A DNA stretch of 64,000 nucleotides from Rhodospirillales bacterium (GCA_009885795.1 VFKA01000063.1:29943-93942), one strand, 5' to 3'. Numbered from the stretch's first letter, positions 1-8,860 are shown. Program-made: numbers and translations. The notes: generated from the letters alone by a model not told the origin.

Positions 1-1261
1 GGTAATTGGCCGAGGCGCGCTCCGAGGCAAACGCATTCATGACCGCCACGCCGTCCGGGTTCATGCAAGCTCGAACGGCCGCGAAGAAATCGGCGGACAG
101 CAGATAATCGGGCGTGCCGTCGCCATGAAAGAGGTCGATGACGACGAGATCGTAGCGCCGGCGGCATTGGCCGAGGAAAGTTCGCGCATCGCCGATATGC
201 GTGGTCCAGGGTGGATCGGGCGTGACGAAGGCTCGCACCGCTTCCAGCATGTCGGGGTTGATCTCGACCGCATCCACGGCCATCCCGCTGGCGGCGAGGT
301 CTCGCGGCACGATGCCGGCGCCCAGACCAAGCACCAGCGCCGTCCTGGCGCCGGGCGCGTACCCGGCGGCGAGAGCCTGGAGCGCGTAAGTGTATTCGCT
401 GTGCGACGTGCCATCGGGCGCGAGCTTGTTCTGGACCAGGCCGTCGGTCAGAAAAAGCGTCAATGAGCGGCTGGTATCGCGGCGATCGGCCATATCGACG
501 ATCTTCAAATTGCCGAACATAGAGGAATACTCGGCTCGCAACGTGAATTGCAGGCCGCCGGCGGCGACGACACGGGTCTTGTCCAGGTATGCCGGCGCCA
601 AAGCGAAGAGCGCCCCCGCCGCCAGCAAGCCGATGGCGGAAGCCGCGAGCAGGACCGGGTTATGGCGTTCGAGCGACGGCGGAACCAGCCCGGCGATAGG
701 CATGGCGGCAAGACAAAGTGCCACCAGCAGCAGGCCGCGGAAATTGGTCATGTTGGGGATGAGCAGGAAGGCCGTCGCCACCACGCCGGCAACCGAGCCG
801 AGCGTGCTGACGAAGAAGACGGTGCCGGCGCCGGCATCGCCCTTCGCCGCCGGACGGAAGGAAATCAGCAGCGGGTTCATCGCCGACAGCACGACCAGCG
901 GCACGGCCAGCAGAATCGTCGCCGCCGCGATGCAGCCAAATACCAGGTCCAAGGAAGCGAGCCATGGAAACAGCCAGGGATAAGCGAGGCAGGCGATGAC
1001 GATGGCGAGGCACGAAATCGCCGGCGCCACATAAAAGGCGGCGTGACAGCGCACGGCGTCGATGCGCCCGGCCAACCAGCCGCCGGCGAAATAGCCGATG
1101 GCGAGAAAGGCGAGCGTGATCGAGAGAATGCTCGACCAGATGTAGAGGCTGACGCCGAAATAGGGCGTGAGTACGCGCGACGACAGCAGCTCGAGGGCGA
1201 GCGTGCCCGCGCCGGTGAGAAAGATGACGGCGTAATGGAGTGGCGAGGCCGCGCCGGTCAT
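1..1261 (-). CDS. Fused membrane/spermidine synthase-like protein (partial)
   Basis: The gene runs off the left edge; 420 codons are visible. From the ATG at 1261 the N-terminus is a series of hydrophobic helices (begins MTGAASPLHYAVIFLTG), as in MFS-type fused spermidine synthases. Toward the window edge comes a Rossmann methyltransferase-like core with the SAM-binding stretch ALVLGLGAGIVPRDLA, an acidic strand end (VDAVEINPDM) and a spermidine-synthase-like segment DLVVIDLFHGDGTPDYLL. Family knowledge suggests aminopropyl transfer or a related alkyl transfer at the inner membrane, but many fused members have no proven substrate. Its start overlaps the stop of the upstream cupin gene by 4 bases (ATGA), so the two are probably co-transcribed. 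The C-terminus lies outside the window. Confidence 0.85.
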   Translation of the reverse strand, partial: MTGAASPLHYAVIFLTGAGTLALELLSSRVLTPYFGVSLYIWSSILSITLAFLAIGYFAGGWLAGRIDAVRCHAAFYVAPAISCLAIVIACLAYPWLFPWLASLDLVFGCIAAATILLAVPLVVLSAMNPLLISFRPAAKGDAGAGTVFFVSTLGSVAGVVATAFLLIPNMTNFRGLLLVALCLAAMPIAGLVPPSLERHNPVLLAASAIGLLAAGALFALAPAYLDKTRVVAAGGLQFTLRAEYSSMFGNLKIVDMADRRDTSRSLTLFLTDGLVQNKLAPDGTSHSEYTYALQALAAGYAPGARTALVLGLGAGIVPRDLAASGMAVDAVEINPDMLEAVRAFVTPDPPWTTHIGDARTFLGQCRRRYDLVVIDLFHGDGTPDYLLSADFFAAVRACMNPDGVAVMNAFASERASANY

Positions 1262-1605
1262 CGGATCATGTAGACCTTGCGCACCGTCTCGTGCACGCGG
1301 GCCGTGCCCTTCCAGCCGGCGGGGAAGAAGGCGGCGGTGTCGGGCAAGATCTCGATCGTCTCGCCGGATTCATGGGTGTAGGTGCAGCGCCCGAGCAAGA
1401 AGTGGCAGAACTCGTCGCGCGTCACGTGGCAGGCCCAAGTGCCGGGCGTGCAGACCCAGATTCCGCACTCGTTCTCGCCGTTCGGCCCCTTATGCAAGAG
1501 GACGCCCGAAGTATGGGAGACCCCTTCGATCATGGTCGGGACCGGCCCCCAATCCTTGAGGCCGGCGATGGCGCGCGGGTCGCGAAGCGTAGGCGCGGTG
1601 GTCAT
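1258..1605 (-). CDS. Small cupin-domain protein
   Basis: 115 residues, starting MTTAPTLRDPRAIAGL. It reads as a single RmlC-like cupin of the EutQ/DUF861 kind: the middle has the pattern GIWVCTPGTWACHVTRDEFCHFLLG followed by a TYTHESGETIEI strand and a closing PDTAAFFPAGWKG turn. In this family the barrel usually carries no proven enzyme activity; some members are (S)-ureidoglycine-like aminohydrolases and others bind small amines. Its stop overlaps the start of the spermidine-synthase-like gene, which makes a link with polyamine or amino-sugar handling possible but unproven. No signal peptide is visible, so it should be cytoplasmic. Confidence 0.8.
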   Translation of the reverse strand: MTTAPTLRDPRAIAGLKDWGPVPTMIEGVSHTSGVLLHKGPNGENECGIWVCTPGTWACHVTRDEFCHFLLGRCTYTHESGETIEILPDTAAFFPAGWKGTARVHETVRKVYMIR

Positions 1606-1655
1606 GGGGCGGGGGTCTTTCTTACGTGCGGGTGGGACATTTTTGTCCTAACTAG

Positions 1656-1802
1656 GCGCGTCGTGAGGGCAGCCACGGAACCCTCTATTACGGCGCCCGC
1701 AAGACCGCGGTCAAGGATCGGCGCAAGGAAATCGGCCATGGCTTGTTGACCGCGATGCTGAATCAACTCGGACTTACCAAGCGCGACTTGGACCGGGAAT
1801 AG
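1656..1802 (+). pseudogene. hicA toxin remnant, 5' end missing
   Basis: The frame ending at the TAG at 1800-1802 encodes GSHGTLYYG, then a lysine-rich stretch, then EIGHGLLTAMLNQLGL. This matches the second half of E. coli-type HicA toxins (GSNH...EIKEPLRKAILKQLGL). The frame is closed upstream by a TAG at 1653 and has no start codon before the homology begins, so the first alpha helix and beta strands of the dsRBD-like fold are gone. The core His of the GSH motif is still encoded. It sits 4 bases ahead of an intact hicB. No expression signal is visible. This appears to be a decapitated toxin whose antitoxin survives. Confidence 0.7.
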
Positions 1803-1806
1803 AGCC

Positions 1807-2331
1807 ATGCAGACGACGCTGTACGCATTTCCAGCTACGCTAACGCGAGACCGCGGAGGGCGGTATGTCGTCCGATTTCCCGACTTGCCCGAGGCGTTGA
1901 CCGATGGCGCGACGGAGGCGCGGGCGCTCATGGAAGCCGCGGATTGCCTGTCGGAAGCGTTGATGAGCCGCATCACCGACGGCGAGGACATTCCAGCGCC
2001 TTCGACCGTACGGCGGGGACAGTACCAGGTGGCGCCCGACCCCACCGTGGCTCTCAAGGCAGCGTTGCATGGGGTGGCCAGGGAACAATCCATCTCCGCC
2101 AGCGAACTGGGCCGGCGCCTTCGCGTCGATCAGAAGGAAGCCCGGCGCCTGCTCGATCCGCGCCATCCGAGCAAACTCCCGCGGCTTGCCGAAGCGCTTC
2201 GGGTGCTGGGGCATGGTGTCGCGATCACGCTCTATGACGCGTCTCGGCGCGATCGCCTGCTGGCCGTTCCGGGAAACCCGGACCGGCGAGCGATGAAGGT
2301 AGGCCGCGCCGCGAGGGTCGAGGCGCGCTGA
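1807..2331 (+). CDS. hicB: HicB-type antitoxin with C-terminal helix-turn-helix
   Basis: 174 residues. Residues 5-60 form the HicB partial RNase-H-like fold (YAFPATLTRDRGGRYVVRF, then PDLPEALTDGATEARALMEA), which in the family binds and masks HicA. Residues about 95-145 form an XRE-like helix-turn-helix (ISASELGRRLRVDQKEARRLL) that in E. coli HicB binds the operator. The order toxin-then-antitoxin matches E. coli hicAB. The cognate toxin just upstream is truncated, so HicB is either free to act as a repressor alone or pairs with another HicA. The tail after about residue 155 is basic and longer than in E. coli HicB. Confidence 0.85.
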   Translation: MQTTLYAFPATLTRDRGGRYVVRFPDLPEALTDGATEARALMEAADCLSEALMSRITDGEDIPAPSTVRRGQYQVAPDPTVALKAALHGVAREQSISASELGRRLRVDQKEARRLLDPRHPSKLPRLAEALRVLGHGVAITLYDASRRDRLLAVPGNPDRRAMKVGRAARVEAR

Positions 2332-2341
2332 AACGGCGGCG

Positions 2342-3727
2342 TCATGCCCCCTTCTCCGCCGTTTCGAGGATGAGGCGCGCGGCTTTCTCCACGCCCTTGG
2401 CGTTCTTCATGTGGCGCGATACGGCGGCGAGGCGCGTTTTCAGGGCCTTGTCCTCGATCAGGCGGCGGATGGCCGCGGCGAGTTCGGCGTCGGTCCACTC
2501 GTAGCGCGCGAGTTTCTCGCCGTACTTCGTGTCGTGGATACGCTGGGCGTTGTCGAGACCGTCCCAGCAGAACGGCATGATGAGCGCCGGCTTGCCGAAA
2601 TAGAGCGCCTCGTTGAAGCTGTTGTTGCCGCCGTGGTGGATAAAGAGATCGACATGGGGCAGCACCGCCGGCTGCGGGAACCAGGATTCGAGCCGCACGT
2701 TCGCCGGCGGTTCCCCGTACTCGCCCTTGTAGTCGCCGACATTCATCAGGAATCGGTAAGGCAACCGGGCGAAGAGCGCGATCATGCGCCTATAGAGATC
2801 GATGTCCGCCGCGCCCAGGCTGCCGTAACTCACATAGACGAGCGGCTTGCCGTCATGGCCGGGGAAGGCCGGCACTTTGTAGGAGCCTTCATTCCGGACG
2901 CAGCCGTCGAGGTATTGAAAGCGCTTCGGGTCGAGCGGGCGGCGGCGCTTGAAGCGCAAGGGCTTGGGATAGAGCAGCAGGTTCATGTAAGGCGAGGCTT
3001 CGAAGAATTCGCCGAGCGCATAGGGCGGGTGGCCGACCTTGGCGAGGAAGGCGTTGAAGCGGGCGTGGACCGGCCCGACCAAGCGCAGGAATTCCTTCTC
3101 GAACGCCGCGAACCCCGCCTTGTCGTTCTCGGCGCAGCCCGAGAGATGCGGCGGCACGTCGGGGTCGGGGATCTCGTTCTCCGAGCAGGAGATGATGCGG
3201 ATCCAGGGCGCGCCCGCGCGCTTGATCGCGGGGAAGAGGATGACGTTGTCGACGCACACCACGTCGGGCTCGATGCGGTCGAGATGCGCCTTCAGGCCGT
3301 CCTCGGCGATGACGGCGCTGTCCACGATCGCCTCCCACACCGGCATGACGTAGGTCGAGAGCTGGCCGATCGGCGACAGGCGGAAATGCGGCAGATGGCC
3401 GGCGATGAAGTTGGCCCAGAACTTGGCGATCTCCTCGTCCGACATGCCGCCCGACATGTCGACCAGGTTTTCCTCGAAGCCGTATTTCTCGAACACGCCC
3501 TTGAAGCCCCGGTCGCAGACGAAGACCGGGTTGTGGCCCTGCGCCTTCAGCCGCTGGGCGATGCCGACGCAGTTGAGCGCCGGGCCGAACGCCGCCTCGG
3601 GAAAGAGGACGATGGTCTTGGCGCGGCCGCGCGCGGTCTTGGCGGACTTCGCGTTCGGGCGAGTCTTGGGCTTGGGTTTAGGCTTGGGCGTGCCCTTGCC
3701 TTTGGTCTTGCGCCCGATCGTTGCCAT
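2342..3727 (-). CDS. UGT/MurG-like glycosyltransferase with Lys/Pro-rich N-terminus
   Basis: 461 residues. Residues 1-36 are a lysine/proline-rich tail (GRKTKGKGTPKPKPKPKTRP) unlike the rest of the protein. The GT-B fold then starts with TIVLFPEAAFGPALNCVGIAQRLKAQG. The C-terminal half holds the nucleotide-sugar site of the UDP-glycosyltransferase superfamily: VYVSYGSLG, then FIHHGGNNSFNEALYFGKP and LIMPFCWDGLDNAQR. A cytoplasmic enzyme transferring a sugar from an NDP-sugar to a lipophilic acceptor is the family expectation; donor and acceptor cannot be read from the sequence. The start is supported by AGGGG about 7 bases upstream. It is convergent with hicB and divergent from the MFS gene. 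Confidence 0.85.
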   Translation of the reverse strand: MATIGRKTKGKGTPKPKPKPKTRPNAKSAKTARGRAKTIVLFPEAAFGPALNCVGIAQRLKAQGHNPVFVCDRGFKGVFEKYGFEENLVDMSGGMSDEEIAKFWANFIAGHLPHFRLSPIGQLSTYVMPVWEAIVDSAVIAEDGLKAHLDRIEPDVVCVDNVILFPAIKRAGAPWIRIISCSENEIPDPDVPPHLSGCAENDKAGFAAFEKEFLRLVGPVHARFNAFLAKVGHPPYALGEFFEASPYMNLLLYPKPLRFKRRRPLDPKRFQYLDGCVRNEGSYKVPAFPGHDGKPLVYVSYGSLGAADIDLYRRMIALFARLPYRFLMNVGDYKGEYGEPPANVRLESWFPQPAVLPHVDLFIHHGGNNSFNEALYFGKPALIMPFCWDGLDNAQRIHDTKYGEKLARYEWTDAELAAAIRRLIEDKALKTRLAAVSRHMKNAKGVEKAARLILETAEKGA

Positions 3728-3890
3728 GCCATTCCCCTTTGCTTCCCCGCGCGATCCGATGACGGCAATGTCGGCAACCCACCTGGGCAGGTCAAGAGAA
3801 CACGGCGGTCGGCAATCGTCACAGCCGAATACTATTGTCGCTAGCTAGCCGGAAAACTAGGCTGCCTCGATCAAGTGTCCTGAGGTTTCG

Positions 3891-5285
3891 ATGACCGGTC
3901 GAGCGGGTGCAGCAGATAGCGAGACGACCGCGCGCGGGTTCCCTCCCGCCCTGCCGCGCACGGTGTGGATTTTGGCACTGGTCGCCCTGCTCATGGACAC
4001 GACGTTGGGCGCGATGTTCGGCTCGATATCGCTGTTCCTGACTATTGGTATCGGCGTCATCCGGCCGCTGAATTTTTCGACGACAGCGTTAATTTCTGGC
4101 GCGACGTTGATTGTCGCGACACTCATCGCCGCAGCCAGCGATCGACAACAGCGGCGCAAGGTACTGTTTCTTGTAGGCTGCGCCTTGAGTCTGGCGACCC
4201 CGGTGGTCTTTGCGGCGTCGGCGGGTTCCCTTGCTAGTGGGTACCTGGCCATGTTCAACGGCTTTGCTTTCGTTCTGGGCCGCGCAATCCGCGATGTCGT
4301 GGGAGCGGCTTGGGTGTCCGAGGCGGCTCCGGTGGAGCGCAGGGGCGCGGCATTTGGCCTGTGGCTTGCGTTCAGCGGCTCTGGGTTGTTTGTCGGCTTA
4401 GGGGTGGTTGGTGCCCTTGCCAGGATTGTCGACCCGGCATTTGCCAAGGACGTTTTCCTGGATCCCGGACCACTCCTTTGGTTGGCGATCGCACCGGCGG
4501 TTGGCGCGGTTCTGTTACTGATCTTCGGTGTGCGGAATGAAAAGCAATCTGTTGCACAAGTGCGCGGTCCTCGCCGCCGGTTCCCGTTGCGCCGCGCGAC
4601 CTTGTCCCGGCTGTTGTACGCATTCTTGCTCCGCCTGCGGCGCATTTGTTCGGCCATGCCCCGGTTTGAGCGCCCCTATTGGCTGTATTTGGGGGTTCTC
4701 ATCGTCGTGATCGTTCCACTCGAAGGCGCGACGGTGGATTGGTTGATGTTCCCCATGGATAGGCATCCGAACGCCGATGATTGGTCATTCTATTCCAAGG
4801 TTCAGGTCTTCGCTTGGGGGATCGCGGCGGCCCTCGCCTATCCCTTCGGCTGGTGGTCCGACCGCCTTGGGCGCTATCGCATGCTCGCTTGGAGCATGGC
4901 CCCGCTTGCCATTGCGCAGGTTTTTTTCTGCGCGGCACTCGTCCTGGCAAGGGCCTTAACGCCATCATTCGGCATGACTTCAGCGGTCATTGCCGCTGCG
5001 CTCGTCGGATTGCATTGGGCGATGTTGCAAAGCGCCCTGGCGGCATTGGTGGCCGATCTTGCGCCGTCGGCGTGGCGTGGCACCGCCTACGGCGTTTTCT
5101 TCATGGCTTCGGCTGTCGGGATTTTCGTCTGGCGTTTTTTCTACTTGCTAAACCCGCTAAGGCCCGGCCCCGTGTATCACCTTGTTCTCGCCTTGCTGGC
5201 GATTGCCGCATTCATGTTGTTGCTACGCTTGGCGCGGCGAATGGACGCAGTTGAAGACGCAACCAGGAACGCACTGATAACCTAG
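3891..5285 (+). CDS. Major facilitator superfamily transporter
   Basis: 464 residues with about 12 predicted hydrophobic helices split by a basic central loop (VRGPRRRFPLRRATLSRLL, about residues 225-245). The loop after helix 2 has DRQQRRKVLFLVG and the mirrored position in the second half has DRLGRYRMLAW, both versions of the MFS A-motif. The start ATG has GAGG 5 bases upstream. Codon use looks a little less GC-biased than in the neighbours, which hints at a different history but is not proof of transfer. The substrate is unknown. It stands alone, facing away from the glycosyltransferase. Confidence 0.85.
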   Translation: MTGRAGAADSETTARGFPPALPRTVWILALVALLMDTTLGAMFGSISLFLTIGIGVIRPLNFSTTALISGATLIVATLIAAASDRQQRRKVLFLVGCALSLATPVVFAASAGSLASGYLAMFNGFAFVLGRAIRDVVGAAWVSEAAPVERRGAAFGLWLAFSGSGLFVGLGVVGALARIVDPAFAKDVFLDPGPLLWLAIAPAVGAVLLLIFGVRNEKQSVAQVRGPRRRFPLRRATLSRLLYAFLLRLRRICSAMPRFERPYWLYLGVLIVVIVPLEGATVDWLMFPMDRHPNADDWSFYSKVQVFAWGIAAALAYPFGWWSDRLGRYRMLAWSMAPLAIAQVFFCAALVLARALTPSFGMTSAVIAAALVGLHWAMLQSALAALVADLAPSAWRGTAYGVFFMASAVGIFVWRFFYLLNPLRPGPVYHLVLALLAIAAFMLLLRLARRMDAVEDATRNALIT

Positions 5286-5439
5286 TCGAACCCGAAGAGG
5301 CCGGGGCAAGCAGGAACGCCATGAAAGCGTACTGGCGCGGCCATCCGTGTTGCTTTCCGCTGGGTCGGCGGCGCCGGCCTGCCGGCGGACCAGCCCCGAT
5401 GTCTTATACCAAAGGACCTTGATCCCAACCCGTCGGTGT

Positions 5440-5570
5440 CCCCCTCACCCTCCCATCGCCTGCGGCGATGGGGCCCTCCCTCTCCCGCAAGGGGAGAGGG
5501 TAGGTCGTTGTCATCGCACCGTAATCCCCCTCTCCCCTCCGGGGGAGAGGGTCGGGGTGAGGGGGAGCGC
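5440..5570 (+). repeat. Intergenic palindromic repeat, family B (CCCTCACC/CTCTCCCC type)
   Basis: This gene-free stretch (5286-5610, 325 bases) holds a nested inverted repeat. The outer arms are CCCCTCACC at 5440 and GGTGAGGGGG near 5560-5570. Inside are CCATCGCC-TGC-GGCGATGG and two CTCTCCCC/GGGGAGAG hairpins. The same motif set recurs at 29740-29840. It resembles REP/RIME-like elements common between genes of GC-rich proteobacteria. Nothing else recognisable lies in 5286-5439. Confidence 0.75.
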
Positions 5571-5610
5571 GTCAGCGCGTCGCATGAGTCAACGTCTGCC
5601 GCCGTTGGTA

Positions 5611-7491
5611 TTACTCTTCGTACGCCCGGCGCATGGTTTGGGTGAGGCGGCGCGCGAAGGCGGCGGGGTCGGCGACGGGCTCGCCCTGCATGATGCGCGC
5701 CTGTTCGAGCAGCAGCCAGGAGGCCTCCGCGATGTCGTCGGCGGCGCCTTCGAGGCCGAGGCGCCTGGCCAGGCCCGCCAGCAGCGGATGGCGGGCATTC
5801 ACCTCGAGCACGCGCTTGGCGACCTCGTCCAACTGCCGGTGCTGGCGCAGCAGCCGCTCGATGTTGATGTCGATATCGCCCTCGTCGGCGACCAGGCAGA
5901 CGGGGCTGTCGGTCAGGCGATCCGAGCGGCGCACGTCCTTGACCGCGTCCTTGAGCGCGAGCCGCATGAGGGCGATGAGGTTGTCGATGCCCGGCGCATC
6001 GCTAGGTTGACCGTCGGCACCGTTGGGCTTCGCGATCTTGTCGATGTCGGCGCCGCCGCGCGTTACCGACTTGAACGGCTTGCCCTCGAACACTCCGATC
6101 GCCGGAATCCAGAACTCGTCCACGGAATCCGTCAGCAGCAGGACTTCGACGCCCCGCGCCCGGAAGCCTTCGAGCTGCGGGCTTCGGCGCAAGGCTTCGA
6201 GGTTTTCGCCGGAAAGATAGTAGATCGCTTCCTGCCCGGGGCGCATGCGCTCGAGATAGGAGCCGAGCGTCGCCCAATCCTCGCCCGCGGTCGAGCGGAA
6301 CCGCGCGAGGCCCAGCAGAGCCGCGCGCCGGTCCTTGTCCTCGTAGAGGCCTTCCTTGAGGACGGCGCCGAAATTCTCCCAGAACGCGATGTAGGCGGGC
6401 GCGTCGGACTCCGCCTTGCGGGCGAGCTCGGCCAGGATCTTCTTGGTGAGCCCCGAACGGATTTTCGCCAGCAGCGGATTGTTTTGCAGCATCTCGCGGC
6501 TGACGCTCAAGGGCAGGTCCTCGGAATCGACGATGCCGCGCACGAAGCGCAGATAGCCGGGCAGAATCTCCGCGCAAGCCTCGCTCACGAAGACGCGCCG
6601 GACATAGAGCTTGACGCAGTTGTTGCGCTCGGGATTGAAGAGATCGAAGGGCCGGGACGAGGGCACGAAGAGAAGTGCCGTATACTCGATCTTGCCCTCG
6701 GCGTGGGCATGCAGCACCGCCCAAGGCTCGTCGGCGGCATGCGCGTGATGGCGATAGAAATCGGCGTATTGCTCGGCGGCGATCTCGGCCTTGGGCCGCA
6801 TCCACAGCGCCGAGGCGCTGTTGAGCGCGTGCGAGGCGCCGCCGTCCTTGAAGTGAATCGGGAACCCGATATGGTCGGAATGCTTCACCACCAGCGCGCG
6901 CAGGTGCTCGGGCTCGAGATAATCGTCCTCGCCCTGCCGCAGATGCAGGGTCACCTTGGTGCCGCGCGCCGGCGCCTCGGCCGATTCAGACACCGCGAAA
7001 TCGCCGCGGCCTTCGGAATGCCAGCGCCAGCCTTGCCCCTCGCCGGCCTTGCGGCTCGACACCTCCACCGGCGCCGCCACCATGAACGCGGAATAGAATC
7101 CGATGCCGAATTGGCCGATGAGCGCCGGGTTCTTGGCCCCCGGGGCGCCGGGAGCGCCGCCATTGGCCGCCTCATCGAGGAAGGACGCGGTGCCGGAGCG
7201 GGCGATGGTGCCAAGGTGATCGATGAGTTCGGCGCGGTTCATGCCGATGCCGTTGTCGGCCACGCCGAGCGTGCGCTTGGCGCGGTCGATTTCGATGACG
7301 ATGCCGAGCTTCGGATCGTCGGCCAGGATTTCCGGCCGGGTGATGGCAAGATAGCGCAGGCGGTCGCAGGCATCGGCCGCGTTGGAGACAAGTTCGCGCA
7401 GGAAGACCGATTTGTCGCTATAGATGGAATGGGTGACGATATCGAGGAGCCGCCCCACTTCCGCCTGAAATCCATGCCGTTCCTCGGCCAT
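5611..7491 (-). CDS. htpG: Molecular chaperone HtpG (Hsp90 family)
   Basis: 626 residues, the usual size of bacterial HtpG (E. coli 624). The N-terminal GHKL ATPase begins MAEERHGFQAEVGRLLDIV and carries SVFLRELVSNAADACDRLR (the catalytic Glu and magnesium-binding Asn of motif N1), DNGIGM (N2) and IGQFGIGFYSAFMV (glycine-rich lid). The middle domain has KLYVRRVFVSE and the conserved arginine region LSVSREMLQ. The C-terminal dimerisation domain ends RRAYEE. It acts in the cytoplasm as an ATP-driven dimeric clamp on client proteins. It appears monocistronic, followed by a repeat. No convincing heat-shock promoter could be fixed upstream. Confidence 0.97.
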   Translation of the reverse strand: MAEERHGFQAEVGRLLDIVTHSIYSDKSVFLRELVSNAADACDRLRYLAITRPEILADDPKLGIVIEIDRAKRTLGVADNGIGMNRAELIDHLGTIARSGTASFLDEAANGGAPGAPGAKNPALIGQFGIGFYSAFMVAAPVEVSSRKAGEGQGWRWHSEGRGDFAVSESAEAPARGTKVTLHLRQGEDDYLEPEHLRALVVKHSDHIGFPIHFKDGGASHALNSASALWMRPKAEIAAEQYADFYRHHAHAADEPWAVLHAHAEGKIEYTALLFVPSSRPFDLFNPERNNCVKLYVRRVFVSEACAEILPGYLRFVRGIVDSEDLPLSVSREMLQNNPLLAKIRSGLTKKILAELARKAESDAPAYIAFWENFGAVLKEGLYEDKDRRAALLGLARFRSTAGEDWATLGSYLERMRPGQEAIYYLSGENLEALRRSPQLEGFRARGVEVLLLTDSVDEFWIPAIGVFEGKPFKSVTRGGADIDKIAKPNGADGQPSDAPGIDNLIALMRLALKDAVKDVRRSDRLTDSPVCLVADEGDIDINIERLLRQHRQLDEVAKRVLEVNARHPLLAGLARRLGLEGAADDIAEASWLLLEQARIMQGEPVADPAAFARRLTQTMRRAYEE

Positions 7492-7612
7492 CGCTGCTTT
7501 CCCGACGCTTAAGAACTCTCCGCCGCTCTCATATGTGATGGCCGGCCCCGGCCATCAAGGGGCGTGCCGAGGTTCAAACTCGGCTAACCGGAAACAAGTT
7601 GCTTAGATCTCC

Positions 7613-7711
7613 AGTCTGTCATTCCGGCCCCGGCTTTTGCCGGGGTAAACTCCAGCCGGAATCCATCGAGGCCCACGTCGCGATGGGCCCCGGCTTTCGC
7701 CGGGGCGACAG
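7613..7711 (+). repeat. Intergenic palindromic repeat, family A
   Basis: Starts CAGTCTGTCATTCCGGCCCC and contains two hairpins: CCCCGGC-TTTTGCCGGGG at about 7627-7646 and GGCCCCGGCTTTCGCCGGGG at about 7686-7705. They are separated by a GTAAACTCCAGCCGGAATCC spacer. A second copy with the same order of parts lies at 15999-16097, downstream of the cyclase gene. No coding capacity is seen. Together with a GCCGAG/CTCGGC hairpin at 7566-7584 it fills the gap between htpG and the MORN gene. Confidence 0.8.
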
Positions 7712-7747
7712 AGGTGCACATTCGACAACGGCGCCGTCCGCCGCGGC

Positions 7748-8803
7748 CTATTGCTGTATCTCGCCGTTGACGAACTGCCCGGTCCAGGTTTCGCCATTGG
7801 CCCAAGTGTAGGTGCCTTGCCCGGTCCGCTCGTCGTTCACGTACTCGCCCTCGTAGTAATCGCCGTTGGCAAACCAAAACTTCCCGTAACCGTTGAAATT
7901 GTTGTCGACGAAGGGGCCCTGGTAGACGTCGCCGTTGGTGTACCAGAACGTCCCATGGCCGGCGAATTCTCCGTCAACGAAGGCGCCCTCGTAACGATTA
8001 CCGCCGGTGTAAAAATACTTGCCGGTGCCGGTGCGGATGTCGTTGACGAAATCCCCCTCGTAACGGCTGCCGTCGGCGAACCAAAGCGTTCCAAAACCGT
8101 TGGGCGCGTTGTTGGTATAACCCCCTTCGTGGCGGTCGCCGTTGGCGTACCAGTACTTGCCGTTGCCAGCGCGCGCGTCGTTGACGTAATCCCCCTCGTA
8201 GCGGTCGCCGTTCGGCCACCACGTCGCGCCGGTGCCATGCTTTTTGCCGTCCAGGAACTGGCCTTCGTAGCGGCCGCCGTCGTCGTAGGCGGTGACGCCG
8301 TAGCCGGAGAACTCGCCGTTCCGGTACTCGCCGCTGAAGCGTTTGCCTTCCCTGGTGACGGTAACGGACACGCCATCCCACCGGCCGTCGACGAGATTGC
8401 CGTCTTCGCGGTCTCCCTGGGTGCTGTAATAGACGCCCGGGCCGTTCAGTACCGAGTCCTTGCACTGGCCCTCGGTGCGCGCGCCGCCTTCGTAATGTAT
8501 CTTGCATGCACCCTGCATGCGGCCCGCGGCGAACTTGCCCTCGTAGCGGCCGTTGGGCTCGCCGTTTTGGAACCACTCGATGACGCCCTCGCCCGAGCCC
8601 TTGCCGCTCTTGCAGGCGCCGGTCCAGACGATGGTCTCGTTTTCCACCGGGAAGGGATTCCACAGGGAGCAGCCGCTGCCCTTGTCCACGATCCAGTCGC
8701 CGGCCCATGCCGCCGGCGCCGCCAGCAGAAATGCCGCGAAAGCGGCTAACGCGAACAATCGATGCAGATACACTTGTGCCCCCTCGCCATGCTTCCTGTC
8801 CAT
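7748..8803 (-). CDS. Secreted MORN-repeat protein
   Basis: 351 residues. The start at 8803 gives MDRKHGEGAQVYLHRLFALA; a GTG at 8773 is an alternative that would place the signal peptide first. A hydrophobic h-region (FALAAFAAFLLAAPA) ends at AWAG, a good signal peptidase I site, so export to the periplasm or envelope is likely. The rest is about eleven 23-residue MORN repeats of the form YEGxFxxGxxxGxGxxxxxxGxR, for example YEGDYVNDARAGNGKYWYANGDR's first 20 residues. MORN stacks make elongated beta meanders used for lipid or protein binding; no enzyme domain is attached. The open frame continues upstream, but that part lies antisense to the helicase and is not believed. It is divergent from the helicase, with 57 bases between starts. 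Confidence 0.85.
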   Translation of the reverse strand: MDRKHGEGAQVYLHRLFALAAFAAFLLAAPAAWAGDWIVDKGSGCSLWNPFPVENETIVWTGACKSGKGSGEGVIEWFQNGEPNGRYEGKFAAGRMQGACKIHYEGGARTEGQCKDSVLNGPGVYYSTQGDREDGNLVDGRWDGVSVTVTREGKRFSGEYRNGEFSGYGVTAYDDGGRYEGQFLDGKKHGTGATWWPNGDRYEGDYVNDARAGNGKYWYANGDRHEGGYTNNAPNGFGTLWFADGSRYEGDFVNDIRTGTGKYFYTGGNRYEGAFVDGEFAGHGTFWYTNGDVYQGPFVDNNFNGYGKFWFANGDYYEGEYVNDERTGQGTYTWANGETWTGQFVNGEIQQ

Positions 8804-8860
8804 TTTGTTCACCCTCGGGCCGATTGGCAAGAGGCCGTCCCCGGCGTTATCCTTGCGCGC

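Noticed and set aside
7560..7590. tRNA-like T-arm GCCGAGGTTCAAACTCGGC
   Set aside because: The stem-loop does not place TTC at the loop start with a 5-base stem, and no anticodon arm, D-arm or acceptor stem can be built around it.
7492..7600. Heat-shock (RpoH) promoter of htpG
   Set aside because: TTTGAAC and CCCCTTGAT occur on the minus strand but with a 9-10 base spacer, too short for the known RpoH consensus.
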